DNA of 64,000 bases from Zwartia vadi (GCF_030410375.1 NZ_JAUHHE010000007.1:62001-126000), one strand, 5' to 3'. Shown: positions 35,610-45,186, counted from the stretch's first letter. Notes: generated by a model not told the origin, from the sequence alone. Made by a program: numbers and translations.

Positions 35610-37033
35610 ATGGATATGTTGCTCTGGCTTGTTATCGGTTATCTCGCCATTTCTGTTGCCATTGGTCTGTATGGCGCCTCGAAAGTGCATAACGCACGGG
35701 ACTATGTGACTGCGGGTAGGAACTTGCCCATGGCAGTGGTGCTTGCCATGGTGTTTGCGACCTGGTTTGGTGCGGAAACGGTTTTAGGTATTTCGGCGAC
35801 GTTTCTCAAAGAGGGCTTTAGAGGCTTGATTTCAGATCCGCTTGGCGCCTCGCTCTGTCTAGTGTTGTTCGGTTTGATTTTTGCGCGTCCGCTTTACCGC
35901 ATGAATCTGCTGACTTTGGGTGATTACTTTCGTATTCGCTACAACAGGCAAACTGAATTGCTTTTGTCGATCTGCATTGTGGTTTCCTATCTGGGTTGGG
36001 TGTCTGCTCAAATCACTGCGTTGGGTTTGGTATTCAACGTGCTCTCGCTCGACGTGATATCGGTCACGCAGGGGATGTTGATCGGGGCCGGTGTGGTGGT
36101 GCTCTATACAATCTTCGGCGGGCTGTGGTCGGTGGCATTGACAACATTCGTGCAGATGATTGTCATCATTGTTGGCCTGCTGCTTGTGACAAATTTCGCG
36201 ACCGATCAGGCAGGCGGACTTTCAAGCGTACTGGCCAAAGCCTCTGCCGAAGGCAAGTTTAATTTCCTGCCCACATTCGAAATCTGGGACATGCTCGGCT
36301 GGATGGCCGCGCTGGTGACGATGGGCTTGGGCTCGATTCCTCAACAAGATGTGTTTCAACGCGTGAACTCCGCGCGCAACGAGACGATTGCGGTTTGGGC
36401 GACGACCTTAGGTGGCGTGTCCTATTTCTTTTTTGCCGCCGTGCCTTTGTTGCTTGCCTATACAGCCAATATCATCGATCCGCAGATGGTTGCCAAATTC
36501 ATCCATACAGATTCGCAGATGATTTTGCCGACATTGATCATGGATCACATGCCGTTTTACATGCAAGTGATTTTCTTTGGCGCCTTGATTTCAGTCATCA
36601 TGAGCACCGCATCGGGAACGCTGCTTGCTCCCTCGATTACTTTTACTGAAAAATTCTCAAGGGCTTCGCGCCACATATGACCGATCGTCAATTGTTGTGG
36701 TCCACGCGAATCACTGTGTTGGTGTTTAGTGCGATGGTGACGTTCTACGCGATTGCAACGGATGCGACGATTCACACGATGGTTGAAAACGCTTATCGCA
36801 TCACGCTCGCGGGCGCCTTTGTGCCATTGGCAGCGGGATTGTTTTGGAAGCGTGCAAGCAACCTCGGTGCGGCGTTTGCTATTTTGTTTGGCTTGTCGAC
36901 CTGGATCATTTTAGAGATCACGGGTGTGGACGAACCTGTTCCCCCGCAGCTCTATGGATTGTTGGCAAGCTTGTTCGGAATGATTTTGGGGTCAATCATT
37001 ACACCCAACAAGAAACCCTTACATAGTCACTAA
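35610..37033 (+). pseudogene. sodium:solute symporter family protein, interrupted by a one-base frameshift
   Basis: Two overlapping frames form one SSS-family permease. The first (35610-36680, 356 aa) has helices 1 to about 10, including GRNLPMAVVLAMVFATWFGA, TLGDYFRIRYNRQ, MGLGSIPQQDVFQRV and MSTASGTLLAPSITFTE. It then leaves the family sequence and ends SRASRHI. The second (ATG 36677 to 37033, 118 aa) gives the rest: MTDRQLLW, then EITGVDEPVPPQLYGLL. Reading GAAAAATTC (36648-36656) with one more A restores TE-K-ILKGFAPHMTDRQLLW, a continuous ~474-aa symporter. A true mutation, a sequencing error in the A-run, or -1 slippage at GAAAAAT would each explain it. Confidence 0.85.
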
Positions 37034-37107
37034 AAAGACTTGTAAAAAACACAATTGTGCATGAGTCGTTACAATGAGGTCCGAAAGACACCACGTGGGA
37101 GTCATCC

Positions 37108-38499
37108 ATGCGGACACATATTGCGCGATTGTTGCGCGCCATCAATCACTACTGGCTTCAATTTAAACAACGCTTACCACTCGATCGACTAACAGGCACA
37201 TCACCCCAAGCCGATCATGCTGTCCTGACAACAACAGCAGTGGATGCCCTGGCCTCGGTCATCATTCCTGCACTAAACGAAGAAAAAGCGATCGCTTCCG
37301 TGATCGAATACGCCCTGAACGATCCCGCGACGGGCGAAGTGATTGTCGTGGACGATAGTTCAATCGATGCGACGGCAGAGATCGCACGCGCGGCGGGTGC
37401 GGTCGTCTTGACGAGCTCGATGCTCGGCAAAGGCGTGTCGATGCGAGACGGCGTGGAGGCGGCCCGCCACGAGTTTGTCGTTTTTCTAGATGGGGATCTG
37501 TCTGGACTTCAAGCCAACATCATTTCCGATATGGTCCAGCCTTTACGCAACAATCAGGCCGACTTTGTCAAAGCAAAGTTTGGACGTGGTGGAGGACGCG
37601 TGACAGAGCTCACCGCCAAGCCGATGCTTAAAGTTTTTTTCCCCGAGCTTGCGCATTTTTCGCAACCCTTGGGCGGGATCATTTCAGGCAGGGTGAGTTT
37701 GTTAAAAAACCTGTCGTTTGAGGCAGGCTATGGCGTGGACATCGGTTTGTTGATTGGCGCCTTCCGTAAAGGCGCAAGATTGGCGGAGGTTGATATTGGT
37801 TCACTCGAGCATGAAAGCCAACCGTTGACGGATCTGACCTCCATGGCGTTCGAGGTCTCGCGTGTCATTCATCAGTATTCGCGCGAAGCTGGTCGATTGC
37901 ATGTCGAACAAATCAATGAGATGTATGAGGTTCAGCGACAAGCAGTTGCCACCTTCGAGTATGTTCTGACCCGACAAAAGGGACGTACTAAATTACTGTT
38001 GCTCGACATGGACGAAATCATCACCGAGGAACGCTATATCGATGCCTTGGCAGCGGCGACTGGCACGCAAGAGGCACTCGCCAAGCTTTTGCAAGAATCT
38101 AACTTGACGGATCTGGAGCGTTGCGAGCAGGTCACGGCACTTTTTAAATTTGTTCATCGTAGTCAGTTCGAAAAAGTCGCAATGGAACTCACACTCAAAC
38201 CGGGTGTGATTGAATATGTGAACCAGATGCGCCGCGAGCAGTTTATGGTGGGCGTGATTTCCAATTATTATTTCGCTGGTGCTGAAATCATTAGAAAGAG
38301 AATATTTGCTGATTTCGCGCTCGCACATGTCTTGCAATTTCAAAACGATATTTGTACCGGTAAGCTTCAGATCAATGAGGTCTTTCGCAATATCCGTGAT
38401 CGTTCTGATGAATCGGTGTGTAAGTCCTGGGTTGTCGATCACTTCAGGGCTAAATCCAACGCACCGGTATTCGAGGAAATTAGCGTGGCGGTTGTTTAA
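37108..38499 (+). CDS. GpgS-like glycosyltransferase fused to a truncated HAD phosphatase domain
   Basis: This is a 463-aa two-domain protein. Residues 48-290 are a GT-A transferase like glucosyl-3-phosphoglycerate synthase: SVIIPALNEEKAI, EVIVVDDSSIDAT, FLDGDLSG (metal site), QPLGGIISGRVSLL, and GYGVDIGLLIGAF. Residues 296-463 are SerB-like HAD: LLLDMDEIITEERYIDAL (Asp300/Asp302), LKPGVIEYVNQMRREQF, GVISNYYFAGAEIIRKRIFA and TGKLQ. The chain stops at EEISVAVV, where relatives continue with the GDGxND metal motif. Together the domains would make and dephosphorylate a glucosylglycerate-type solute; the phosphatase is probably dead. The 3' end overlaps the MATE gene by 20 bases. Confidence 0.8.
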   Translation: MRTHIARLLRAINHYWLQFKQRLPLDRLTGTSPQADHAVLTTTAVDALASVIIPALNEEKAIASVIEYALNDPATGEVIVVDDSSIDATAEIARAAGAVVLTSSMLGKGVSMRDGVEAARHEFVVFLDGDLSGLQANIISDMVQPLRNNQADFVKAKFGRGGGRVTELTAKPMLKVFFPELAHFSQPLGGIISGRVSLLKNLSFEAGYGVDIGLLIGAFRKGARLAEVDIGSLEHESQPLTDLTSMAFEVSRVIHQYSREAGRLHVEQINEMYEVQRQAVATFEYVLTRQKGRTKLLLLDMDEIITEERYIDALAAATGTQEALAKLLQESNLTDLERCEQVTALFKFVHRSQFEKVAMELTLKPGVIEYVNQMRREQFMVGVISNYYFAGAEIIRKRIFADFALAHVLQFQNDICTGKLQINEVFRNIRDRSDESVCKSWVVDHFRAKSNAPVFEEISVAVV

Positions 38500-39862
38500 A
38501 CCACATACGGGGCGTTGTTGTAGCCAGAATAACGCCACCGTATAGCGTCATCGCGAGAGCGGAGGCTGCAAAAAACCAGATGAGCGAAGAGGTGAAGTGT
38601 AAAACCGCCCAACCGCCTAGTACCGCAATCATCAGGCGAAGCACCCCGCTCGCAAGCGGCCAGAATAGTTTTCTCGCGCCTTGTGCCGCGAAATAAAGCG
38701 TAAAGCCCAGACCGAAAAAACCAAAGAAGGGACCGACCACCCTGAGGTATGCCACACCTGCTTCAATCATGTCCGGATCATCGCCAAACAGCCGCATCCA
38801 GCTATGAGGCCAGATCGCCGCGGCCAGTCCGATGATTTCGGCAACCACAAACGCCATCGCGCCGCCCGTTAGGGCGATTTTCATTGCGCGCTTGCGCTGG
38901 TTGGCACCGAGGTTGGAGGCCACCATGGCGACCAGGGGGGCGCCAATGCCGAATGCAACAGGAAAAATAAAATATTCGAGTCGAGCAGCCGTGCCGTAGC
39001 CGGCAAGAGCAGCTGTTCCAAGATACGCGCCAACTAGTGCTGTGGTGGAGGCGATCAGGCCGTTTGTGAGCAATGGATTGAGTGTTGCGAGACCACCCAC
39101 AGCAAGAATGTTGCGGATGGGCGTCCAGTCGAGCTTGCCAAGTTGCAGGCGTGCGAGATTTCTGCCCGAGACAACATACCAAAATAAAATCGCCGTGCCG
39201 CTCGCGTAGTAGATGACGAGCGCCCAGCCTGCACCTGCGATGCCAAGGGCAGGGAAGGGCCCCCAGCCAAAAATCAGAAGTGGAGAAAGCGGGATCAACA
39301 AGACTGCACCGCCAGAGATGACAAGACCCGGAGTGAACATGTTCCCCGAACCACGAATCACACTCGCGAGTGCGTTCATGATCCACATGAGGATTAAGCC
39401 GGGAAAGGCGATTTGTGCATAGGCGAGGGCTGCGGTGAGGGACGCGTCTCTCGCACCCATCAGCTCGAAAAGTGGCGTGCTGAACAGCATTAATATGACG
39501 CAGCATATGATGCCCAGGGCGGTATTGAGCACGACGGCATGCAACACCAGACTGTTCGCCTGTGCATAGTGTCCGGCTCCAAGCGCGCGCGCAACGGCGG
39601 AGGAAATGCCTCCGCCCATCGCGCCTTGAGACATGCTTTGCATCAGCATCAGGATAGGGAGCACCAAGGCCGCGCCCGCCAAAGCGTCAATGCCGAGTTT
39701 GGAGAGAAACCATGCCTCGATAAAGCCAGTGCTCGATTGTGCGATCATCATCAAAAGATTGGGCCAGGCCAGACCCAGGAGCGTTAAAAAGATGGGGCCT
39801 TTGAGCATGGCCTCCAGCCTGACGTTTGCCGGCTTGGGCGTAGTGTCGCTTTTGATGTTCAT
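38480..39862 (-). CDS. MATE family efflux transporter
   Basis: The 460-aa protein has 12 predicted helices in two MatE halves. The first opens with LTLLGLAWPNLLMMIAQSSTGFIEAWFLSKLG and QGAMGGGISSAVARALGAG. The second has IRNILAVGGLATLNPLLTNGL and PLVAMVASNLGANQRKRAMK. Members export cationic drugs using H+ or Na+. It lies 12 bases after the GntP-type gene on the same strand and converges on the damaged glycosyltransferase gene. Confidence 0.93.
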   Translation of the reverse strand: MNIKSDTTPKPANVRLEAMLKGPIFLTLLGLAWPNLLMMIAQSSTGFIEAWFLSKLGIDALAGAALVLPILMLMQSMSQGAMGGGISSAVARALGAGHYAQANSLVLHAVVLNTALGIICCVILMLFSTPLFELMGARDASLTAALAYAQIAFPGLILMWIMNALASVIRGSGNMFTPGLVISGGAVLLIPLSPLLIFGWGPFPALGIAGAGWALVIYYASGTAILFWYVVSGRNLARLQLGKLDWTPIRNILAVGGLATLNPLLTNGLIASTTALVGAYLGTAALAGYGTAARLEYFIFPVAFGIGAPLVAMVASNLGANQRKRAMKIALTGGAMAFVVAEIIGLAAAIWPHSWMRLFGDDPDMIEAGVAYLRVVGPFFGFFGLGFTLYFAAQGARKLFWPLASGVLRLMIAVLGGWAVLHFTSSLIWFFAASALAMTLYGGVILATTTPRMWFKQPPR

Positions 39863-39874
39863 GCCAGATGATAT

Positions 39875-41263
39875 CTAAAAACTTCCAAAGAGCGTAGCGA
39901 GCGTTAAAACCACACCCAAGGTGAAAAGCGGGAAAACAAGCGTCACCATGGCGACATGGGAGTAGGCTTGACGATGCGTGAGCTGACAAATACCTAATAA
40001 AGTGATGACAGCGCCGTTATGCGGCAGAGTATCCATGCAGCCTGAGGCCATCACAGCGATACGGTGCAAAAGCTCCGGGCTGATGCCTAGCGCAACGGCA
40101 CGGGCAAGATAGTCTGCGCCGAGTGTTTGAAGGGCAATCGATAGGCCGCCCGAAGCCGAGCCGGTAATGCCCGCCAGCACGTTCACCGCAACGGCTTCGC
40201 TCACAAGAGGATTGCCCGGTGCGATGCTGAGTACAAACTCGCGAATGATAAAAAAACCGCTCAAGCCCGCGATAACGGAGCCGTAACCTACCTCCGAGGC
40301 AGTGTTGAGGATGGGTAGCATTGAGCCCTTTGCGCCTTCGTTGAGCGCTTCATTCGCCTCATCGAACGCACGTGTGCGCAGGACTTGCACGGCATAGAGG
40401 TAAAGCACGCCAATGCTTAACGCGCTTATGATGGCCCACAGGCCTGTCACAGAGGATAAAGTGCTGAGCCCGTAACCGGCATTATTGAGAAACTCAGGTT
40501 TCCAGTGCGGGAACCACCATTTTGCCATCAGGAGATTGGTGCCTGCCATCAGCATGATGGGGAACAGCGCGACACCGAACGGAATGGCGGCTGCCTGTGG
40601 GGTCATTGCGGTGGTTGACGAGTCGGGCGGGGGGGAGCTAAGTTGGCTCAGGTTGTTTTGTCTGGTGAGCCACCAGATGCCAAGCGAGGCCATCAAGAGA
40701 CTGCCTACGAGTCCAAGGCCGGGAGCCGCAAAGCTATCCGTACCAAAAAACGGACTCGGGATTGAATTTTGAACAGAAGGCGTACCGGGCAAGGCCGTCA
40801 TGGTGAAGGTGAACGCACCGAGCGCGATGGCGCCCGGCAGCAAATTATTTGAAATGTTGGCGCGCGCGAAGAGTGACTGCCCAATTGGAAACATCATGAA
40901 CGCGACAACAAATAAAGAAACACCGCCGTAGGTCAGCAGTGCGCAGGCCAGTACGACTGCCAGTATGGCTTGGCGGGTGCCGAGTTTTTCAGTAATGGCA
41001 TTGGCCAGCGCAAGTGCGTAGCCTGTGGACTCCATGAGACGACCAAAGACCGAGCCAAGCAGAAAGAGAGGAAAGTACTGAATCAGATAGCCACCCATTG
41101 CTTTCATGAAGACCTGTGTGTAGACGGGCAGCAGGTTTTGAAAGTCTCCGTTGAGCAGCACTGCGAGCAAAGCCATCGCAGGGGCGAGAATGAGGACGCT
41201 CATCCCGCGATAAGCTAAAAACATCAGCAGACCGAGGGAAAGAAGAATAGAGAGAAGTTCCAT
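39875..41263 (-). CDS. GntP family permease
   Basis: The 462-aa inner-membrane protein has about 12 helices. Motifs are YFPLFLLGSVFGRLMESTG, LLTYGGVSLFVVAFMMFPIG, and TMTALPGTPSVQNSIPSPFFG. The C-terminus has GITGSASGGLSIALQTLGADYL and MDTLPHNGAVITLLGICQLTH. GntP proteins import gluconate and other organic acids; several relatives in this branch move hydroxybutyrate or similar. It is divergent from a LysR-type gene that may regulate it. Confidence 0.9.
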   Translation of the reverse strand: MELLSILLSLGLLMFLAYRGMSVLILAPAMALLAVLLNGDFQNLLPVYTQVFMKAMGGYLIQYFPLFLLGSVFGRLMESTGYALALANAITEKLGTRQAILAVVLACALLTYGGVSLFVVAFMMFPIGQSLFARANISNNLLPGAIALGAFTFTMTALPGTPSVQNSIPSPFFGTDSFAAPGLGLVGSLLMASLGIWWLTRQNNLSQLSSPPPDSSTTAMTPQAAAIPFGVALFPIMLMAGTNLLMAKWWFPHWKPEFLNNAGYGLSTLSSVTGLWAIISALSIGVLYLYAVQVLRTRAFDEANEALNEGAKGSMLPILNTASEVGYGSVIAGLSGFFIIREFVLSIAPGNPLVSEAVAVNVLAGITGSASGGLSIALQTLGADYLARAVALGISPELLHRIAVMASGCMDTLPHNGAVITLLGICQLTHRQAYSHVAMVTLVFPLFTLGVVLTLATLFGSF

Positions 41264-41348
41264 AGTGACCCTTTACATAGACATTTTCAGCCTAGCATGA
41301 GTCTGTTTAGTGATGGACACATGATGTGAAAAAGATGTAACAAAAAAT

Positions 41349-41380
41349 AAGGTGATCAACCGATCGATTGATCACCTTTT
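41349..41380. terminator. 10-bp perfect inverted repeat, terminator-like
   Basis: AAGGTGATCA and TGATCACCTT flank a 10-base spacer and are followed by TTTT on the plus strand and by ATTTTTTG on the minus strand, giving a bidirectional terminator shape. Its place between two divergent starts is unusual for a terminator. Confidence 0.55.
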
Positions 41381-41441
41381 ATCCATCTTCCGGTAAGAAG
41401 AATCGGCTTTCACCCGCGCAGAGCCCCTGGGGACTGGATGC

Positions 41442-41461
41442 CTGTTGAGGGTAGTCAACAG
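41442..41461. promoter_or_regulatory. candidate operator (20-bp dyad)
   Basis: CTGTTGA and TCAACAG are perfect inverted arms around a 6-base centre. A dyad of this size in a LysR-permease divergent gap suits a regulator site, though it is not the classic T-N11-A core. Confidence 0.4.
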
Positions 41462-41574
41462 TTGCGTATGAACAACCTGTAGAGGTATTACAACTTGTTT
41501 TTTACTATCTGCATAATATTGATTTAATCTATATCTATCTTTAAAACAGATGTTAGATAAAAAGGAAGCCGTCC

Positions 41575-42519
41575 ATGGAACTCAGGCAGTTACGTTATTT
41601 CGTGGCGATTGTCGAGCATGGCAGCTTCTCTCGCGCCGCCAGCAAAGTGCACATTGCTCAATCGGCACTGAGTCATCAGATCGCACAGCTCGAGAACGAG
41701 CTAGGTGCCACGTTGTTTTTGCGCGCCCGGCGCGGGGTCACGCTGACAGAGGCCGGCGCGATTTTTCACGTCCATGCATTATCCATTTTGCGCCAAGTGG
41801 CAGACGCCCAGGCGAGCGTGTCGAGCTTGCTCAAGTCGCCATCGGGTCGAGTAATCTTTGGTTTACCGCACAGCGTTTCACACGCTTTGGCGTTGCCCCT
41901 GATCGAGGCGGTTCGTCAGGCCCTTCCGCAGGTCATTTTGGAACTGACCGAGGAGCTCACTGGCAACCTTGCGCAACAGTTGCAAGCCGGCTCTTTACAT
42001 TTGTCCATATTGTTCGATGACGGGCAGTTGGGTGATTTTCTGTCCGAGTCTCTGGTAGCGGAGCGTATGTCTTTGATCCATCAGCCGCTTCGTGCGTCGG
42101 CACCCAAGAGACACTCGGTGAGTTTTCGAGAGGCGCTCAGTCGGCCGTTGATCTTGCCCGCCCAGCCCCACGGCGTGCGTCCGATCATCGAAGATGCGGC
42201 GCGCAAAGCAGGACTGCCTGCGCCCAATGTGACCGCGGATATCAGCTCAATTAGTATTTTGCGCAATTCTTTATTAGCCGGGATGGGACAAACTATTTTG
42301 CCCGTGATGCCACTAAAGGCTGAAATCGAAAGTGGCTTGTTGAGCAGTTTGCCGATTCGTGCGCCGGCGATCACGCGAACGGTCGCGTTGTGTCGTGCGC
42401 GTCACATCCCGCTCTCGACCGCCGCGCAGGCCGTCAGTGTCGTTGCCCGGCGGGTGATGCGTGAGTTGTGTGAGAAAAAAATATGGGTCGATGCAAATTT
42501 CATCGCAGCGGTAGAATGA
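41575..42519 (+). CDS. LysR family transcriptional regulator (Nac/CynR-like)
   Basis: The 314-aa regulator has the N-terminal winged helix MELRQLRYFVAIVEHGSFS and KVHIAQSALSHQIAQLENELG. A two-lobe effector domain follows, with GRVIFGLPHSVSHALALPLIEA and GMGQTILPV. The domain order is standard. It is divergent from the GntP-type permease and probably controls it. Effector unknown. Confidence 0.93.
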   Translation: MELRQLRYFVAIVEHGSFSRAASKVHIAQSALSHQIAQLENELGATLFLRARRGVTLTEAGAIFHVHALSILRQVADAQASVSSLLKSPSGRVIFGLPHSVSHALALPLIEAVRQALPQVILELTEELTGNLAQQLQAGSLHLSILFDDGQLGDFLSESLVAERMSLIHQPLRASAPKRHSVSFREALSRPLILPAQPHGVRPIIEDAARKAGLPAPNVTADISSISILRNSLLAGMGQTILPVMPLKAEIESGLLSSLPIRAPAITRTVALCRARHIPLSTAAQAVSVVARRVMRELCEKKIWVDANFIAAVE

Positions 42520-42520
42520 C

Positions 42521-43396
42521 TTAAAAAGCAGTCATGTACCTCAACACCACCCGTCTGGTTTCGGCAAAGCCAAAATGAGTATCGAGGTTGGTTCCGTATT
42601 GAAGCGTGAAGCGTCCTTTGCTCGTGGTCGCGACTGCGCTCAGGAGATAGCGGTGGTTTTGTAGGGCATTATTATTCGCTATCCCGTTGATCGTGGTCTC
42701 CGCGCCCCATGTGTAAAGGTAGGTTGCCGCGATGGCATAAGTCTTGTTCAGGTGGTAGATTGGTCCGATCTGTGCGGTGTAAAGCGGTTTCTGTGTGAGT
42801 TGCGCATTGTTTCGACCGACTTGGTTGTTCGGACCAAACCACATGGCATCAAAGCCGATTATGCCGTCGAGGTTTTTAGTCAGCCCTGTTTGATAGGCGA
42901 GCTGAATGTCGCCCCAGACACGATTGCCACCCATGTTAAATAGTTGCTGGTTGGAGTAACTGCCAGTCGGTAGAGTCAGATAGCCTGCAACACCAAAGTA
43001 AGTGCGCGTCTGTCTGTCTGCTTTTAGCCATAGCGCGGTTGCGAGAGTGACATCACCGACTCCGCTATCATTTGGATGATTCGAGGCCGCACCGCCAGGG
43101 TTCAACGTACCAACGGGAAGCTGGACAAAGGACAAACCTGTGTAGCCAGCAATTGTGTAGGAACGCCCAAGCCTGAGCTGGATTTGATTGCTGGTGAGTG
43201 TAGGTGTGTCGTTTGCTTTCTTACCGTTCGAATAGTTGCCTTTCAGTTCGGAGTTGATAAACGACACCGAAAAGAAGTTTAAATCCGGAGGTGGCGCCAC
43301 CGCATCAAAGGGGTTCAGATCGATGGCGTGACTTTGAAAGGTCGCGAGCAGCATTGTTGTCAAAGCAATTTTGCTAGCCGATCGGTATGTTCCCAT
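42521..43396 (-). CDS. outer-membrane beta-barrel, phenol-degradation MetA-like (transporter family)
   Basis: The 291-aa protein starts at 43396 with a signal peptide (KIALTTMLLATFQSHA). The rest is a beta-rich barrel pattern: IQLRLGRSYTIAGYTGLSFVQLP, TRTYFGVAGYLTLPTGSY, WGDIQLAYQTGL, FTLQYGTNL, and C-terminal RVVLRYMTAF ending in Phe, typical of outer-membrane proteins. It fits the Phenol_MetA_deg family, often seen beside aromatic or hydrophobic-compound catabolism; no such genes adjoin. The frame is open upstream to 43528 but lacks a signal-like start. Confidence 0.75.
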   Translation of the reverse strand: MGTYRSASKIALTTMLLATFQSHAIDLNPFDAVAPPPDLNFFSVSFINSELKGNYSNGKKANDTPTLTSNQIQLRLGRSYTIAGYTGLSFVQLPVGTLNPGGAASNHPNDSGVGDVTLATALWLKADRQTRTYFGVAGYLTLPTGSYSNQQLFNMGGNRVWGDIQLAYQTGLTKNLDGIIGFDAMWFGPNNQVGRNNAQLTQKPLYTAQIGPIYHLNKTYAIAATYLYTWGAETTINGIANNNALQNHRYLLSAVATTSKGRFTLQYGTNLDTHFGFAETRRVVLRYMTAF

Positions 43397-43561
43397 CTGG
43401 ATGATTAGTAGTATTGGTATTAGGTTGTTTGTAACAGATAGTACCAGCGAGGTACTATAAAAATATTTAGGTGTAGTCGATTTGGCAATCTGAGAGTAGC
43501 TGTTACTCAACAGAATCTCAAGCCTCATGCCATTAGCCTAAGCATAACGGAGTGCTCGGAA

Positions 43562-44194
43562 ATGGATGTTTCGGTATTTACCACGACTCAATTTGTGATT
43601 GAGGTTGTTGGCATTGTGGCATTCGCGCTTTCTGGCGTGATCGAGGCTGCCAGAAGGCGCCTAGACGTGGTGGGGGTGTGCGCAGTGGCCATCCTGGCAT
43701 CCTTTGGTGGCGGGACATTACGCGATGTTTTGCTGGATCGACGCCCTTTTTTCTGGGTCGAAAATCATTCTTTGCTTTGGCTCGTGGTCCTGCTGGCGAG
43801 CGCGGCAATTATTTTTATGCGCGGCAAGCATTTTGAGCCTACCGAACGCGCGATGCAGTGGCCGGACGCGCTGGGTATGGGGCTTTTTTGTGCAGGTGGC
43901 ACGCAAATCGCACTGAACATGGACATGCCGGCCCTGGTGGCCGTGATGATGGGCATGATTACCGCGGTATTTGGCGGGGTGTTGAGAGATGTCGTGTGCA
44001 ACGAAATCCCGCGCGTGTTTAACGACCACCGGCCGTATGCTTTATGTGCATTTGCCGGTGGTTGGGTGCTTGTTTTAGCGCACGATCTCTCACTGCCGCA
44101 GTGGACAGGCTTGTTTTTGGGCGCCGCAACAGCATCGCTGCTGCGTGTGCTCGCCATGGTGTTTGACTGGAAACTCCCCTCGTGGAGGACTTAG
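43562..44194 (+). CDS. TRIC-type cation channel family protein (UPF0126, YicG-like)
   Basis: The 210-aa protein has seven predicted helices from two repeats of the UPF0126 domain. The first has IVAFALSGVIEAARRRLDVVGV and ASFGGGTLRDVLLDRRPFFW. The second has MMGMITAVFGGVLRDVVCNEIPRVF. Prokaryotic TRIC members are trimeric K+/Na+ channels. Its 3' end overlaps the convergent Bug gene by 4 bases. Confidence 0.92.
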   Translation: MDVSVFTTTQFVIEVVGIVAFALSGVIEAARRRLDVVGVCAVAILASFGGGTLRDVLLDRRPFFWVENHSLLWLVVLLASAAIIFMRGKHFEPTERAMQWPDALGMGLFCAGGTQIALNMDMPALVAVMMGMITAVFGGVLRDVVCNEIPRVFNDHRPYALCAFAGGWVLVLAHDLSLPQWTGLFLGAATASLLRVLAMVFDWKLPSWRT

Positions 44195-45159
44195 TCCGCC
44201 TTCAGGTTTGCCTTTTTAATCACACCACCCCATTTGACAACTTCTGAGTCGACAAAGGCGCTCCAATCTTTCGCACCACGGGGGTCGGGAATTGCACCAC
44301 GCGCGATGATTTTTTGTTGAAACTCGGGGTCATTCAGGAGCTTTTGCACATCCGCACTGATTTTGGCAACAACGGCTGGTGGTGTGCCGGCCGGAACCAC
44401 TAAGCCCCCCCAGCCGCTTCCTTCAAAGCCAGGCAGTCCGGCTTCGGCGACAGTTGGCACATCAGGCAGCTGAGGGACGCGTTGGGCGCTTGTCATGGCA
44501 AGTGCTTTAATTTTTCCAGCCTTAACGTGTGGCAGCGCGGACGCCAGGCTATCGACTAGCAATGGAATCTGTCCACCCAACAAATCTGTCATTGCGGGAC
44601 CGCTTCCTTTGTAATTCACGCCGGTCATTTCGACGTTGGCGCTGGATTTGAACAGTTCGCCGGTCAAATGCTGAGAGGTGCCCGTACCAGCGTAACCAAT
44701 GTTCATTTTATTTGGATCTTTTTTTGCTGCCGCAATGAGATCGGTCACATTGTTGTAAGGGAATGATGGATGCGCCACGATCATAAGTGGGACGATGAAT
44801 ACACCATTCACCATTTCGAAGTCTTTCGGACCGTAAGGGAGCTTGGAGTAAAGGCTTGGATTCACGCCTAGTGTGCCGCTTGTTCCAAAGGTAATGGTGT
44901 AGCCGTCAGCGGGAGCTTTCTTGCCATCGAGCATGCCCACAATCGTGTTGCCGCGATTGTCCACGATGACGGGTTGTCCCCATTCTTTAGTCAAACCGTC
45001 AGCCAGCAAGCGACCAACGATATCAGTTGCCTGACCCGGCGGAAAAGGGACGATCAATTTGACGGGCTTGTTTGGATAGCTGTCCTGCGCAACGCTGTGC
45101 AGACTGGTCACGCTTGCTGTGACAGCAATGATCGTAGAAAGTATATTTTTGATCAGCAT
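44191..45159 (-). CDS. Bug-family tripartite tricarboxylate transporter substrate-binding protein
   Basis: The 322-aa periplasmic protein has a signal ending near HSVAQ. Family motifs are YPNKPVKLIVPFPPGQATDI, GYAGTGTSQHL, GGQIPLLVDSLASALPHVKAGK and AGLPGFEGSGWGGLVVPAGT. The GlyGly/Pro-rich lead-in with PFPPG is standard for Bug proteins, which are expanded in Bordetella-like bacteria. No TctA/TctB partners adjoin, which is common. Ligand unknown, probably a carboxylate. A LysR-type gene lies 27 bases upstream on the same strand. Confidence 0.93.
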   Translation of the reverse strand: MLIKNILSTIIAVTASVTSLHSVAQDSYPNKPVKLIVPFPPGQATDIVGRLLADGLTKEWGQPVIVDNRGNTIVGMLDGKKAPADGYTITFGTSGTLGVNPSLYSKLPYGPKDFEMVNGVFIVPLMIVAHPSFPYNNVTDLIAAAKKDPNKMNIGYAGTGTSQHLTGELFKSSANVEMTGVNYKGSGPAMTDLLGGQIPLLVDSLASALPHVKAGKIKALAMTSAQRVPQLPDVPTVAEAGLPGFEGSGWGGLVVPAGTPPAVVAKISADVQKLLNDPEFQQKIIARGAIPDPRGAKDWSAFVDSEVVKWGGVIKKANLKAD

Positions 45160-45186
45160 GTTTGCTCGCTTTTTAAGTGTCAGGAA

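Larger units (their letters stand above)
41264..41574. promoter_or_regulatory. divergent intergenic region with two perfect inverted repeats
   Basis: The region separates the leftward GntP-type permease from the rightward LysR gene. It has two perfect inverted repeats: AAGGTGATCA/TGATCACCTT (41349-41378) and CTGTTGA-6-TCAACAG (41442-41461). No gene is seen in it. A run rich in A/T precedes the LysR start (AAGGAAG ribosome site). Promoter hexamers are not clear enough to assign. Confidence 0.6.
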
